A stretch of 64,000 nucleotides of DNA from Chitinophagaceae bacterium. Lineage in GTDB: Bacteria > Bacteroidota > Bacteroidia > Chitinophagales > Chitinophagaceae. How positions within the stretch are numbered: position 1 is the first letter of the stretch; every line of letters starts with the position of its first letter. Of the stretch, positions 9,139 to 17,021 are shown piece by piece. Location of the stretch: assembly GCA_016713965.1 (NCBI GenBank), contig JADJOC010000009.1, positions 1,116,001 through 1,180,000 on the forward strand, given 5' to 3'. Both the position numbers and the translations under genes were made by a program. The notes beneath the pieces were generated by a model. That model saw nothing but the letters and a program-made list of their open reading frames with translations. It did not search any database and was not told the origin of the DNA.

Positions 9139-9345
9139 ATGTTAACTATGAAAAAATTAATTGCTGTTTTAAGGCTTTTAGCAATTTTCTCTTTTATAAT
9201 TTGTACCATTTTATATATTGTTAGTTTCAATACCTTCTTTTATTGTATAGTTTCTCTATGTGTCGTATCAATGGCATCGCTTGCCGTAGTAATTGTATTA
9301 CAGTTATACAGGTTTTATATTAAAAATTACCTGGAAGAGGAATAA
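9139..9345 (+). CDS. Small membrane protein, two predicted helices
   Basis: The 68-residue product has two hydrophobic segments at about residues 10-30 and 34-55, a short basic N-terminus and an acidic tail (YLEEE). The start may instead be the ATG at 9148. It has no recognisable family. It lies between the zinc-ribbon gene and a repeat-rich stretch, and whether it is expressed is unknown. Confidence 0.45.
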   Translation: MLTMKKLIAVLRLLAIFSFIICTILYIVSFNTFFYCIVSLCVVSMASLAVVIVLQLYRFYIKNYLEEE

Positions 9346-9573
9346 GGGTTTAAATTTTAAATGCGATAAATTAATACAAAAAGGGGCTGTTTTTTCAAAT
9401 CCGTACCTACAATCGGCTAATCAGTGTATTAGATTTTGAAAAAATAAAAGAGCAGAGTACTTTTCAGCTATAAAAAAGTACTGTAGGAAAAAAGAATATA
9501 TATGCAAAACAAAAACATTGCTTAATAAGCAAGTAATTACACGATTAAATCAAAATATTTTTGAAAATCTAGT

Positions 9574-9703
9574 ATGAAGCAAATTACCGGATGAGGTGGA
9601 TAATATAAAAACAGCAAATAAATTAGGAATGCTTATAGTTATATTTTTATTATTTCAGTTTTGTGTTGTGATAGCGTTGGTTTTTAAAACATTTACAGTT
9701 TAA
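9574..9703 (+). CDS. Possible single-helix membrane peptide, frameshifted
   Basis: The ATG at 9574 gives MKQITG and then a stop. One indel near 9585-9592 opens a frame through DEVDNIKTANKLGMLIV and a hydrophobic helix to 9703, giving about 43 residues. This is the only coding-like signal in 9346-9716. It may be spurious. Confidence 0.2.
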
Positions 9704-9716
9704 TTGAAAGACTCCG

Positions 9717-9771
9717 TTCCAGCGGTGGTTTTCATGCCGGGACTTGTAGCTTAGCCATGAAACCCAGCTGC
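9717..9771. repeat. Hairpin repeat of the ATGAAAACCCCGC family
   Basis: CCAGCGGTGGTTTTCATG pairs with CATGAAACCCAGCTG around a loop of about 20 bases. It is the same family as 6373-6538 and lies about 100 bp before the hairpin that overlaps the kinase start. Confidence 0.55.
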
Positions 9772-9836
9772 ATAGGAAAGTATTATAGTTAAAGCACCAG
9801 ATTACAGTTATTTAAAGCAGTATAAAGATTTTAAAA

Positions 9837-11042
9837 ATGAGAGCAATAAATTTTAAAAAATATTCTTCATCGGGGTTTCATGCTAACGCAACAATGCCTG
9901 GCGATGAAAACCCCGCTGGAACGAAAAAAGTGGTAATTTGGAAAAAACATATTATTTTTTGGATTTGCTATTTAGGGTTCTTATGGATTTTTGCAATTAC
10001 TAAAAGCTCCGAAGCTGACTTTACAACTTTTATTATCACGAATTGTTTATTAATAAGTGTTTTCTATTATAACTACTTGCTTATACAGCCATTATTTTTT
10101 AATAAAAAAGTATTAGTATCAATTCTGCTTTTTTTTACTGGTATGTTTGTTTATTTCGGTTTAAGGTATTGGATTACTTATTTTATTTTGCCTTATTTTG
10201 GAAAACCTATTTATGATTTTAAAACACCAAATGAATTTTTCCCTAATCACACATATTTTTATCTTACATATTCAATCTATGCCTTATTATTTTGGTATGC
10301 ACAAAAATCTATTAAATCTGAACGTGAGCTTCGTCTTTCTGAAATTCAAAAACTGCAACTTCAAAATAGAAATCTTCAACTCCAGAATGAAAACTTAAAC
10401 CTCCAAAACGAAAAAATAAAACTCGAATACAATTTCTTAAAAGCGCAGATAAACCCACACTTCCTTTACAACACACTTAATTTTTTTTATTCCAAAACAT
10501 TAATGCATTCTGAAGAAGCTGCTGATGGCATTGCAAAGCTCACCGATATCATGCGCTATGCTTTACAAACAGGCGGTGCGGATGGCAAGGTTTTCCTGGA
10601 GCAGGAAGTAGAGCACATACATAATTATATTGCTTTGCAGCGAATGCGGTTCAACAACACTATCTGCATAGATTTTACCGCAACAGGCAATATCCACAGC
10701 TATCGCATTTTACCACACATACTAATCACCTTACTGGAAAATGCCTTTAAGCATGGCGATACGCTTGATACGCAGCATCCTGTTACAGTACGGCTACAGG
10801 CAGTAGAAAATTGCATTTATTTTTCCATCTACAATAAAATACGCATTGGCCCTAAAGATGGGCCATCCACGGGAGTAGGCTTAAGCAATATATCCGACCG
10901 GCTGCAAATGGAATATGGCAACAAACAATCCCTGCAATATAATAGTGATGGCTCTTTTTTTAGTGTGCAGTTAAGCATCCAGTCAAACGGAACAGGTGTT
11001 TCTACCACTAAAGCTGCAACACCTATTGATGCAACAAATTAA
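9837..11042 (+). CDS. LytS-type sensor histidine kinase, orphan
   Basis: After the start region there are four hydrophobic segments (about residues 35-50, 60-80, 87-107 and 135-155). A coiled coil of repeated LQLQNxN units follows, then the PF06580-type histidine kinase domain with INPHFLYNTLN (phospho-accepting His). The ATPase domain carries LLENAFKHG (N-box) and GVGLSNISDRL (G-box). Such kinases normally signal to a LytTR response regulator encoded next door, but none is here; the next gene is convergent korA. Residues 8-31 are encoded by the hairpin repeat at 9868-9922. A GTG at 9930, just after the repeat, is an alternative start that gives a normal N-terminus. Confidence 0.88.
   Translation: MRAINFKKYSSSGFHANATMPGDENPAGTKKVVIWKKHIIFWICYLGFLWIFAITKSSEADFTTFIITNCLLISVFYYNYLLIQPLFFNKKVLVSILLFFTGMFVYFGLRYWITYFILPYFGKPIYDFKTPNEFFPNHTYFYLTYSIYALLFWYAQKSIKSERELRLSEIQKLQLQNRNLQLQNENLNLQNEKIKLEYNFLKAQINPHFLYNTLNFFYSKTLMHSEEAADGIAKLTDIMRYALQTGGADGKVFLEQEVEHIHNYIALQRMRFNNTICIDFTATGNIHSYRILPHILITLLENAFKHGDTLDTQHPVTVRLQAVENCIYFSIYNKIRIGPKDGPSTGVGLSNISDRLQMEYGNKQSLQYNSDGSFFSVQLSIQSNGTGVSTTKAATPIDATN
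9868..9922. repeat. Hairpin repeat fused in frame to the kinase N-terminus
   Basis: CGGGGTTTCATG and ATGAAAACCCCGC form the stem, with a gctaacgcaacaatgcctgg loop. The arms and loop are nearly identical to 6485-6538. It lies inside the first 31 codons of the kinase ORF and does not interrupt the frame. Confidence 0.65.
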
Positions 11043-11124
11043 AGATTGTAAATATTTTTTCACCGGGTCTTCTGTGCTGTACGGAGCATAACATACTATA
11101 AATCCCAGGCGCAAGATTAATAAT

Positions 11125-12984
11125 TTACACCAGCATCTTCTTCAGCTCCTCTACCAATTCACCTTTAGCTATAGGCACACCCATTATTTTATTATATCCT
11201 TTTGCATCTACAAAATAAACATCACGGATAATTTTTATTAATTGGCCGTTATTAATTTCAGGAATTAAAACATGATCAAAATTTTTCAATATTTCTCCCA
11301 GGTTTTTAGGAAAAGGCCTTATATAACGCAGATGCGCATGCGAAACAGCATGACCCTGCTGCTGCATTTCTTTTACAGCGCTTTTTATTGCCCCGTAAGT
11401 ACTTCCCCATCCCAATACCAACACTTTACCCGTATCCGGTCCGCTATCCAAAGTTTGCAAAGGAATATGGTCTGCAATTTTATCTATTTTGGCCTGCCGG
11501 GTTTTTACCATATGCTGGTGGTTATCCGGGTCGTAGCTGATATTGCCTGTAACATCCTGTTTTTCCAAACCACCTACCCGGTGTTCTAAACCTGCAGTGC
11601 CCGGTATGGCCCACGGCCGTACAAAATCTTCGTTTCTTTTATAAGGTTGGAACTTCCCGTTTTCATCAAGGTCGCTGGCATAATTTGCAGAAGCAAATTC
11701 GGTTTTTATTTCAGCCAGGTCATCCGCTAAAGGATATTTCCAGGGCTCTGCCCCATTGGCAATATACCCGTCGCTTAAAAATATTACCGGTGTCATATGC
11801 TGTACGGATATTCGTACTGCTTCGTAAACAGCGCTAAAACAATCACTTGGTGTAGAAGCTGATATAACAGGCATGGGGCATTCGCCATTTCTGCCATAAT
11901 AAGCCTGCATTAAATCGCTTTGCTCGGTTTTGGTGGGCAAGCCCGTACTCGGGCCACCCCGTTGGATATTTATAATCAGCAAAGGTATTTCGAGCATTAC
12001 CGCCAGTCCCATAGCTTCAGCTTTTAAAGCCATGCCCGGGCCGCTTGTAGTAGTAAGGCCTAATACACCACCATAACTGGCACCAATAGCCGAAGTTATT
12101 GCAGCAATTTCATCCTCTGCCTGGAAAGTTTTTATGCCAAAATTTTTGTGCCTGCTCAATTCATGCAAAATATCTGAAGCCGGTGTAATAGGATATGATC
12201 CTAAAAATAATTGTAACCCACTTTTTTGCGAAGCAGCTATTAAGCCATAAGCCAGGGCTTGGTTGCCCATAATGGACCGGTAATTGCCCGATTCCATTTT
12301 AGCTTTTTCAACTTTATAGCGTGTGCTAAATGTTTCCGTTGTATCCCCAAAATTATAACCTGCCTGCAAGGCTTTAATATTGCTTTCAAATATCTCCTGT
12401 TTTTTTCCAAATTTTTCCTGTATAAAAGCAATCGTATTCTCCATATTACGGTTATACATCCAATACAAAAAACCTAATACAAACATGTTCTTTGCCCGGT
12501 CTTTTTCTTTAGTGCCCATTGTAATATCTTTCAGTGCCTCCCGGGTCATTTTGGTAACATCCAGTTTGATTACTTCATAATTGCCCAGGCTGTTATCTTC
12601 CAAAGGATTTATCCCTTCCGGGTAATTGGCCAGCCTTAAATTCCTGGCGTCAAAACCATCTGTATTGGCAATAATCTTACCCCCGGTTTTTAATGCTTTT
12701 AAATTGGCTTTAAGCGCAGCAGCATTCATAGCTACCAATACATCACAGGTATCACCAGGGGTAAAAACCCTGTCTGACGAAAAACGCAGCTGAAAGCCGC
12801 TTACTCCGGGCAGCGTGCCTATCGGGGCCCTGATTTCGGCAGGAAAATCCGGGAAAGTAGCTAAATCAATACCCAGCAACGCTGTGTTATTGGTAAATTG
12901 GTTACCTGTTAATTGCATGCCATCACCACTATCGCCGGCAAATTTTATCACCACATCACTTAATACCTCTTCTTTATGAACCAT
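11125..12984 (-). CDS. korA: 2-oxoacid:ferredoxin oxidoreductase, fused gamma-alpha subunit
   Basis: This enzyme class oxidatively decarboxylates 2-oxoglutarate (or another 2-oxoacid) to an acyl-CoA and reduces ferredoxin. The 619-residue protein has the gamma domain first (KFAGDSGDGMQLTGNQF, residues 12-190). It is followed by the alpha pyrimidine-binding domain (GNQALAYGLIAAS, YPITPASDILHELS, TTSGPGMALKAEAMGLAV) and the C-terminal domain (VLVLGWGSTYGAI). The length is typical of the fused KorA form. The beta (TPP-binding) subunit gene, usually immediately downstream, is absent: downstream is the convergent kinase. Upstream is a divergent gene. Substrate assignment is by family resemblance. 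Confidence 0.92.
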   Translation of the reverse strand: MVHKEEVLSDVVIKFAGDSGDGMQLTGNQFTNNTALLGIDLATFPDFPAEIRAPIGTLPGVSGFQLRFSSDRVFTPGDTCDVLVAMNAAALKANLKALKTGGKIIANTDGFDARNLRLANYPEGINPLEDNSLGNYEVIKLDVTKMTREALKDITMGTKEKDRAKNMFVLGFLYWMYNRNMENTIAFIQEKFGKKQEIFESNIKALQAGYNFGDTTETFSTRYKVEKAKMESGNYRSIMGNQALAYGLIAASQKSGLQLFLGSYPITPASDILHELSRHKNFGIKTFQAEDEIAAITSAIGASYGGVLGLTTTSGPGMALKAEAMGLAVMLEIPLLIINIQRGGPSTGLPTKTEQSDLMQAYYGRNGECPMPVISASTPSDCFSAVYEAVRISVQHMTPVIFLSDGYIANGAEPWKYPLADDLAEIKTEFASANYASDLDENGKFQPYKRNEDFVRPWAIPGTAGLEHRVGGLEKQDVTGNISYDPDNHQHMVKTRQAKIDKIADHIPLQTLDSGPDTGKVLVLGWGSTYGAIKSAVKEMQQQGHAVSHAHLRYIRPFPKNLGEILKNFDHVLIPEINNGQLIKIIRDVYFVDAKGYNKIMGVPIAKGELVEELKKMLV

Positions 12985-13141
12985 TATTTTATTTTTTATA
13001 CTAATGATATCCGGCTATGTACCGCCGTAACAAGTGCAAAGTTACTATTTACCCTTTTCACTTAAAGGAACATCGGGTGAAAATTTACTTCTATACCTAA
13101 ATTTTTGAAATTATTAATTAGGTTTGTCCAAAAATCCTTTC

Positions 13142-14269
13142 ATGTACGATTTGCACCAATTTTTGGACCCGGTGGTATCACACCAGTTAAATAACGACGG
13201 AGGGTATAATGACGGCCAACTGGCCAGGCATATACAAATTTTTGAAGAAGAGATCCCGGATGTAACTGCTGCAGATATTGTATTGGTAGGCGTACCTGAA
13301 ATAAGGGGGAGCGGTAATTTTAATAATACTTTTAATGCCCCCGACAATATAAGAAAGCAACTATACCAGCTACATTTCTGGCATAAAGAAGTAAAAATTG
13401 CAGATATAGGAAATATAAAAACAGGCGCTACATTAAATGACAGCTATGCAGCGGTAAAAACAGTCTTAACAGAATTACTTCACTTAAATAAAACTGTAAT
13501 TATATTAGGCGGGTCGCATGATATTACACTAGCCCAGTATTCATCTTATTTTGCTTTGAACAAGCCCGTAGAAGTTACCTGTATAGATGCTTTAATCAAT
13601 TTGACGGGCGAAGCGCCTTTTAAAAGTGATAATTTTTTAATGGAAATGCTTACCGGGGAGCCAAATATAATAAAACATTATAACCATATCGGCTTTCAAA
13701 GTTACCTGGTGCATCCGGGTATGCTGGAAACTATGGACAAGCTGCGGTTTGATTGCTTTAGGGTAGGAACGGTCAAGGAAAACATTGAAGAGATGGAACC
13801 GGTAATAAGAAATACACATTTACTAAGCTTTGATATCAGTGCTATAAAATATAGCGATGCCCCGGCCAATACACAAAGCCCGAATGGCCTTTCCGGTGAA
13901 GAAGCGTGTATGCTTTCCCGGTATGCCGGGCTAAGTAATAATGTAAGCACTTTTGGTATTTACGGTTATTTGCCACAGCATGATGTAAATGAACTTACTG
14001 CCAAGCAAATAGCACAAATGATCTGGTATTTTATTGATGGAAAAAATAAAAACAGGCAGGAGGCCCTGCTCGAAGAAAGACATCACTTTAATGAATACCA
14101 TACCGCTTTTGCAGAAGTGGACACCGTTTTTTTGCAAAGCAGGAAAACAAACAGGTGGTGGATGCAAATGCCCGACAAAAAATTTATTGCCTGCAGTTAT
14201 AACGATTATATAACAGCCAGCCAGAATGATATGCCTGAAAGGTGGCTAAGGGCACAGGAAAGAGGATAA
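13142..14269 (+). CDS. Arginase/formimidoylglutamase-fold protein with degenerate metal site
   Basis: The protein has the ureohydrolase order: VLVGVPEIRGSGNFNN, a GGSHDIT motif (residues about 125-130), a second metal-motif region and a third. In active arginases and formimidoylglutamases motif two is DAHxD and motif three SxDxDxxDP. Here they read DALIN and SFDISAIKYSDAP, so the motif-two His and second Asp and the second Asp of motif three are missing. Formimidoylglutamase-like proteins of Bacteroidota are the closest match. The loss predicts weak or no manganese-dependent catalysis, perhaps a structural or regulatory role. The ATG at 13142 is chosen; an in-frame TTG at 13124 would add six residues. 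Confidence 0.75.
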   Translation: MYDLHQFLDPVVSHQLNNDGGYNDGQLARHIQIFEEEIPDVTAADIVLVGVPEIRGSGNFNNTFNAPDNIRKQLYQLHFWHKEVKIADIGNIKTGATLNDSYAAVKTVLTELLHLNKTVIILGGSHDITLAQYSSYFALNKPVEVTCIDALINLTGEAPFKSDNFLMEMLTGEPNIIKHYNHIGFQSYLVHPGMLETMDKLRFDCFRVGTVKENIEEMEPVIRNTHLLSFDISAIKYSDAPANTQSPNGLSGEEACMLSRYAGLSNNVSTFGIYGYLPQHDVNELTAKQIAQMIWYFIDGKNKNRQEALLEERHHFNEYHTAFAEVDTVFLQSRKTNRWWMQMPDKKFIACSYNDYITASQNDMPERWLRAQERG

Positions 14270-14331
14270 TTACTGGTCATTTGAAATCTTATAATAAAGT
14301 ATTAGCTTTATTACTACATTATTAATATGCT

Positions 14332-14976
14332 ATGAGTAAACAATTTTCCTCGGCAAGTATGGCCCGTAAAAGCTTTATTACCAACCGGCCAGTCCAGCTT
14401 CTTGTCATATCGTTCATAGCCATCTGGGTTATTTTGTGTTTTAATTGTATTGACCGGCAAGATTGGTTTATTGAGAATATCCTTGTATTTTTATTTGCTA
14501 TTTATGCAGTTGCGCATTACCGCTACTTTTCGTTTAGCGATGTAAGTTATGTGTGCTTTTATTTATTTTTACTCCTTCATATATTCGGGGCACAATATGC
14601 ATATACGCAAAACCCTTTAGGAGAATGGCTGCAAAATACTTACCAGCTTTGGCGCAATCCTTATGACAGGATTGTACACTTCAGTTTTGGATTATTTTTA
14701 GCCTATCCTTTAAGGGATATTTTAATAAATAAGGTTAATGTCAAAGGAAAGTGGCAATATCTGTTACCCATTGAAATTACACTTAGCCTTGCTTGTATCT
14801 TTGAGCTGATTGAATGGATGGTAGCTGCAGTAACTACCAAAGAAACAGGTGAAACATATGTGGCTACGCAAGGTGATGCATGGGATGCCCATAAAGATAT
14901 AGCTGTAGCAGTGGTAGGCGCAGCTATAACGATGTTGACAGTTTATTTATTTAACAGAAAGAAAAATTTAAAGTGA
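14332..14976 (+). CDS. DUF2238 (YjdF-like) integral membrane protein
   Basis: The 214 residues contain five or six hydrophobic helices. The conserved family segments NPYDRIVHFSFGLFLAYPLRD, FELIEWMVAAV and TQGDAWDAHKDIAVA hold the charged and aromatic residues typical of DUF2238/YjdF proteins. Function is unknown. Its TGA overlaps the GTG start of the next gene, so the two are translationally coupled, which may hint at an envelope role. Confidence 0.8.
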   Translation: MSKQFSSASMARKSFITNRPVQLLVISFIAIWVILCFNCIDRQDWFIENILVFLFAIYAVAHYRYFSFSDVSYVCFYLFLLLHIFGAQYAYTQNPLGEWLQNTYQLWRNPYDRIVHFSFGLFLAYPLRDILINKVNVKGKWQYLLPIEITLSLACIFELIEWMVAAVTTKETGETYVATQGDAWDAHKDIAVAVVGAAITMLTVYLFNRKKNLK

Positions 14977-16331
14977 AAAATATTTACAGCCCATTCTTAT
15001 TCTTATATTTTCTTTTAGTCACTAAGTGTTCTATTGGACAAACAATTTCTCAGCAGGCCAATACTATTTTACTAAAAGATTCCGCTATTGGTATGGGCCA
15101 TATTGGTATTAGTGTTTATGAACCTTCTACCGGTAAATATTGGTATAACTATAATGCAACAAAATATTTTATACCTGCCAGCAATACAAAGCTGTTTTCT
15201 TTATATGCGGGAATGAAATATTTAGGGGACAGCATAACCGGGTTAAAATACCAGGTAAAAGATAATGGAGAATATCTATTATATCCTTCCGGAGACCCGA
15301 CTTTTTTACACCCGGATTTTAAACAACAACTTGTTTTTTCTTTTTTAAAAAGTATTCCTTCAAACCTAACATTTATTAGCAATAACTGGCGGGCCAACCC
15401 TTATGGCAGGGGATGGGCATGGGATGATTATAATGATGATTATATGGCTGAAAGAAGCATGATGCCTGTATATGGCAATGTCGTTTCATTCAATTACATA
15501 AAAGATAAGTTAACTGCTAGTCCATATTCAAAATTTGATTTAAAATATTCAGCTGATTATAAAATCGGTGAGGCACCAGATTTATTATCAATTAACAAAA
15601 AAAGAAGTGCCCAGCTATTTTCAATCAAAAGAAAAAAAGATAAAAATGAATTTGAATTTATAAAGACAGACCAAGCATTTGAACCTGTAACTATTCCATT
15701 TATAACTAACACGGGCTTACTAATAGATATGTTAACAGACACTTTGCATCTACAAAACGAGCAGCTGAAATTTGCCGCTACAGATGTTATACCGGGGAAA
15801 AATTTAAAAGTTATACATACACAACCTGTTGACTCTGTTTTTACACCAATGATGCACCGGAGTGACAATTTTTTCGCAGAGCAAACTTTATTAATGGCCA
15901 GTAACGAATACCTGGGCTATATGAATGAAGGTGATATGATTGATACCATATTAAAGTCAACATTAAAAACTATACCGCAGAAGCCTGTGTGGGTTGATGG
16001 GAGTGGTTTGAGCAGGTATAATTTATTTACGCCGCAATCATTTGTATATATTTTAAATAAAATGAAAGATGAATTTGGTATGGAAAGAATGAAAAAAATA
16101 TTACCAACCGGAGGAGAAGGCACATTAAAAAGTTATTATAAAAACAAGACTGGATATATTTTTGCAAAAACCGGTACTTTAAGCAATAATGTAGCACTCA
16201 GCGGTTACCTGATTACCAAAAATAATAAGCTTTTAATATTTTCTATTATGGCAGGTAATTATCCAACAAGCGCTACGCCTGTACGAAAAGCTGTTGAAAA
16301 GTTTTTAACTTATTTACAAGAAAAATATTAA
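14973..16331 (+). CDS. dacB: D-alanyl-D-alanine carboxypeptidase/endopeptidase (PBP4 type)
   Basis: A periplasmic serine peptidase that trims peptidoglycan cross-links. A signal peptide (FLFLYFLLVTKCSIGQ) precedes the penicillin-binding domain. The three active-site motifs are present: SNTK (SxxK, after FIPA), SGLSRYN (SxN) and AKTGTL (KTG). The length of 452 residues fits class C PBPs. The GTG start overlaps the stop of the DUF2238 gene in a GTGA arrangement. A terminator follows at 16343. Confidence 0.92.
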   Translation: MKNIYSPFLFLYFLLVTKCSIGQTISQQANTILLKDSAIGMGHIGISVYEPSTGKYWYNYNATKYFIPASNTKLFSLYAGMKYLGDSITGLKYQVKDNGEYLLYPSGDPTFLHPDFKQQLVFSFLKSIPSNLTFISNNWRANPYGRGWAWDDYNDDYMAERSMMPVYGNVVSFNYIKDKLTASPYSKFDLKYSADYKIGEAPDLLSINKKRSAQLFSIKRKKDKNEFEFIKTDQAFEPVTIPFITNTGLLIDMLTDTLHLQNEQLKFAATDVIPGKNLKVIHTQPVDSVFTPMMHRSDNFFAEQTLLMASNEYLGYMNEGDMIDTILKSTLKTIPQKPVWVDGSGLSRYNLFTPQSFVYILNKMKDEFGMERMKKILPTGGEGTLKSYYKNKTGYIFAKTGTLSNNVALSGYLITKNNKLLIFSIMAGNYPTSATPVRKAVEKFLTYLQEKY

Positions 16332-16342
16332 TAAAAATAAAA

Positions 16343-16365
16343 CCCGGTAATTTATACCGGGCTTT
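16343..16365. terminator. Bidirectional terminator between convergent genes
   Basis: A perfect 7-bp stem, CCCGGTA/TACCGGG, with a 5-base loop is flanked by A-rich and T-containing sequence. It lies between dacB (plus) and the DUF2383-like gene (minus) and can serve both. Confidence 0.7.
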
Positions 16366-16389
16366 ATAAAATAATAAAAAATAAAAAAA

Positions 16390-16866
16390 TTAAGATTTGT
16401 GTGCATCTCTATATTTCTTGATAATATCATGAGAAGTTTTTAATGATGCTTGTTGAGCGGTAATTAATTGACGGGTGTCTGCATCAATTTCAGCTTCTGA
16501 TGCTAATGCCTCTTTATATGCCTTTTGGGCTGCATCCTCACCAAATTCACATGAATCCAGTATAGTTTTCCGGTCACTTCCTGTGAATGTAGCTTTCACA
16601 TCCATCCAAACCCTGTATATTTTTCCTTTATTAGTTGTGTCATTTGCAGGCTCACCTCCTAAGCTAGTAACTTTTTGTGTTAACTCAGCTACATATTTCC
16701 TGCTTTCATCTGCCATCTTTGTAAATACAGTTTGCAGATCAACATCTAAAGATTTTGTCTCATCCACTGCTTTTTCATATCCTACCACTCGGTCATTATT
16801 AATCTGAATTAAATCGTTTAAAACTTCTACTAAATTTTCATTAGTTGTCATTGTTGGAGTTACCAT
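16390..16866 (-). CDS. PA2169/DUF2383 family four-helix-bundle protein
   Basis: A ferritin-like helical protein of about 158 residues. The segments EVLNDLIQINNDRVVGYEKA, MADESRKYVAELTQKV and GEDAAQKAYKEAL have the heptad-like pattern and Glu/His-poor surfaces of the PA2169/DUF2383 family, often linked to stress. Upstream in-frame ATGs at 16926 and beyond would add a hydrophobic, AT-rich stretch, so the start MVTPTMTTNENL at 16866 (or MTTNENL at 16851) is preferred. Monocistronic; shares the terminator at 16343-16365. Confidence 0.82.
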   Translation of the reverse strand: MVTPTMTTNENLVEVLNDLIQINNDRVVGYEKAVDETKSLDVDLQTVFTKMADESRKYVAELTQKVTSLGGEPANDTTNKGKIYRVWMDVKATFTGSDRKTILDSCEFGEDAAQKAYKEALASEAEIDADTRQLITAQQASLKTSHDIIKKYRDAHKS

Positions 16867-17021
16867 GATAAAAAATTTATTGGTAAAAAAAATAATTTTT
16901 CTATCCTGTAAAATTTCAAGATGCATGCCAATAAAATTTATACTAACAAGATAAATAAATACTTAATTAGCGGGGAAAATTATCTACAAAAATGGCAGTA
17001 AATTGCTAAATAATAAAGTAT

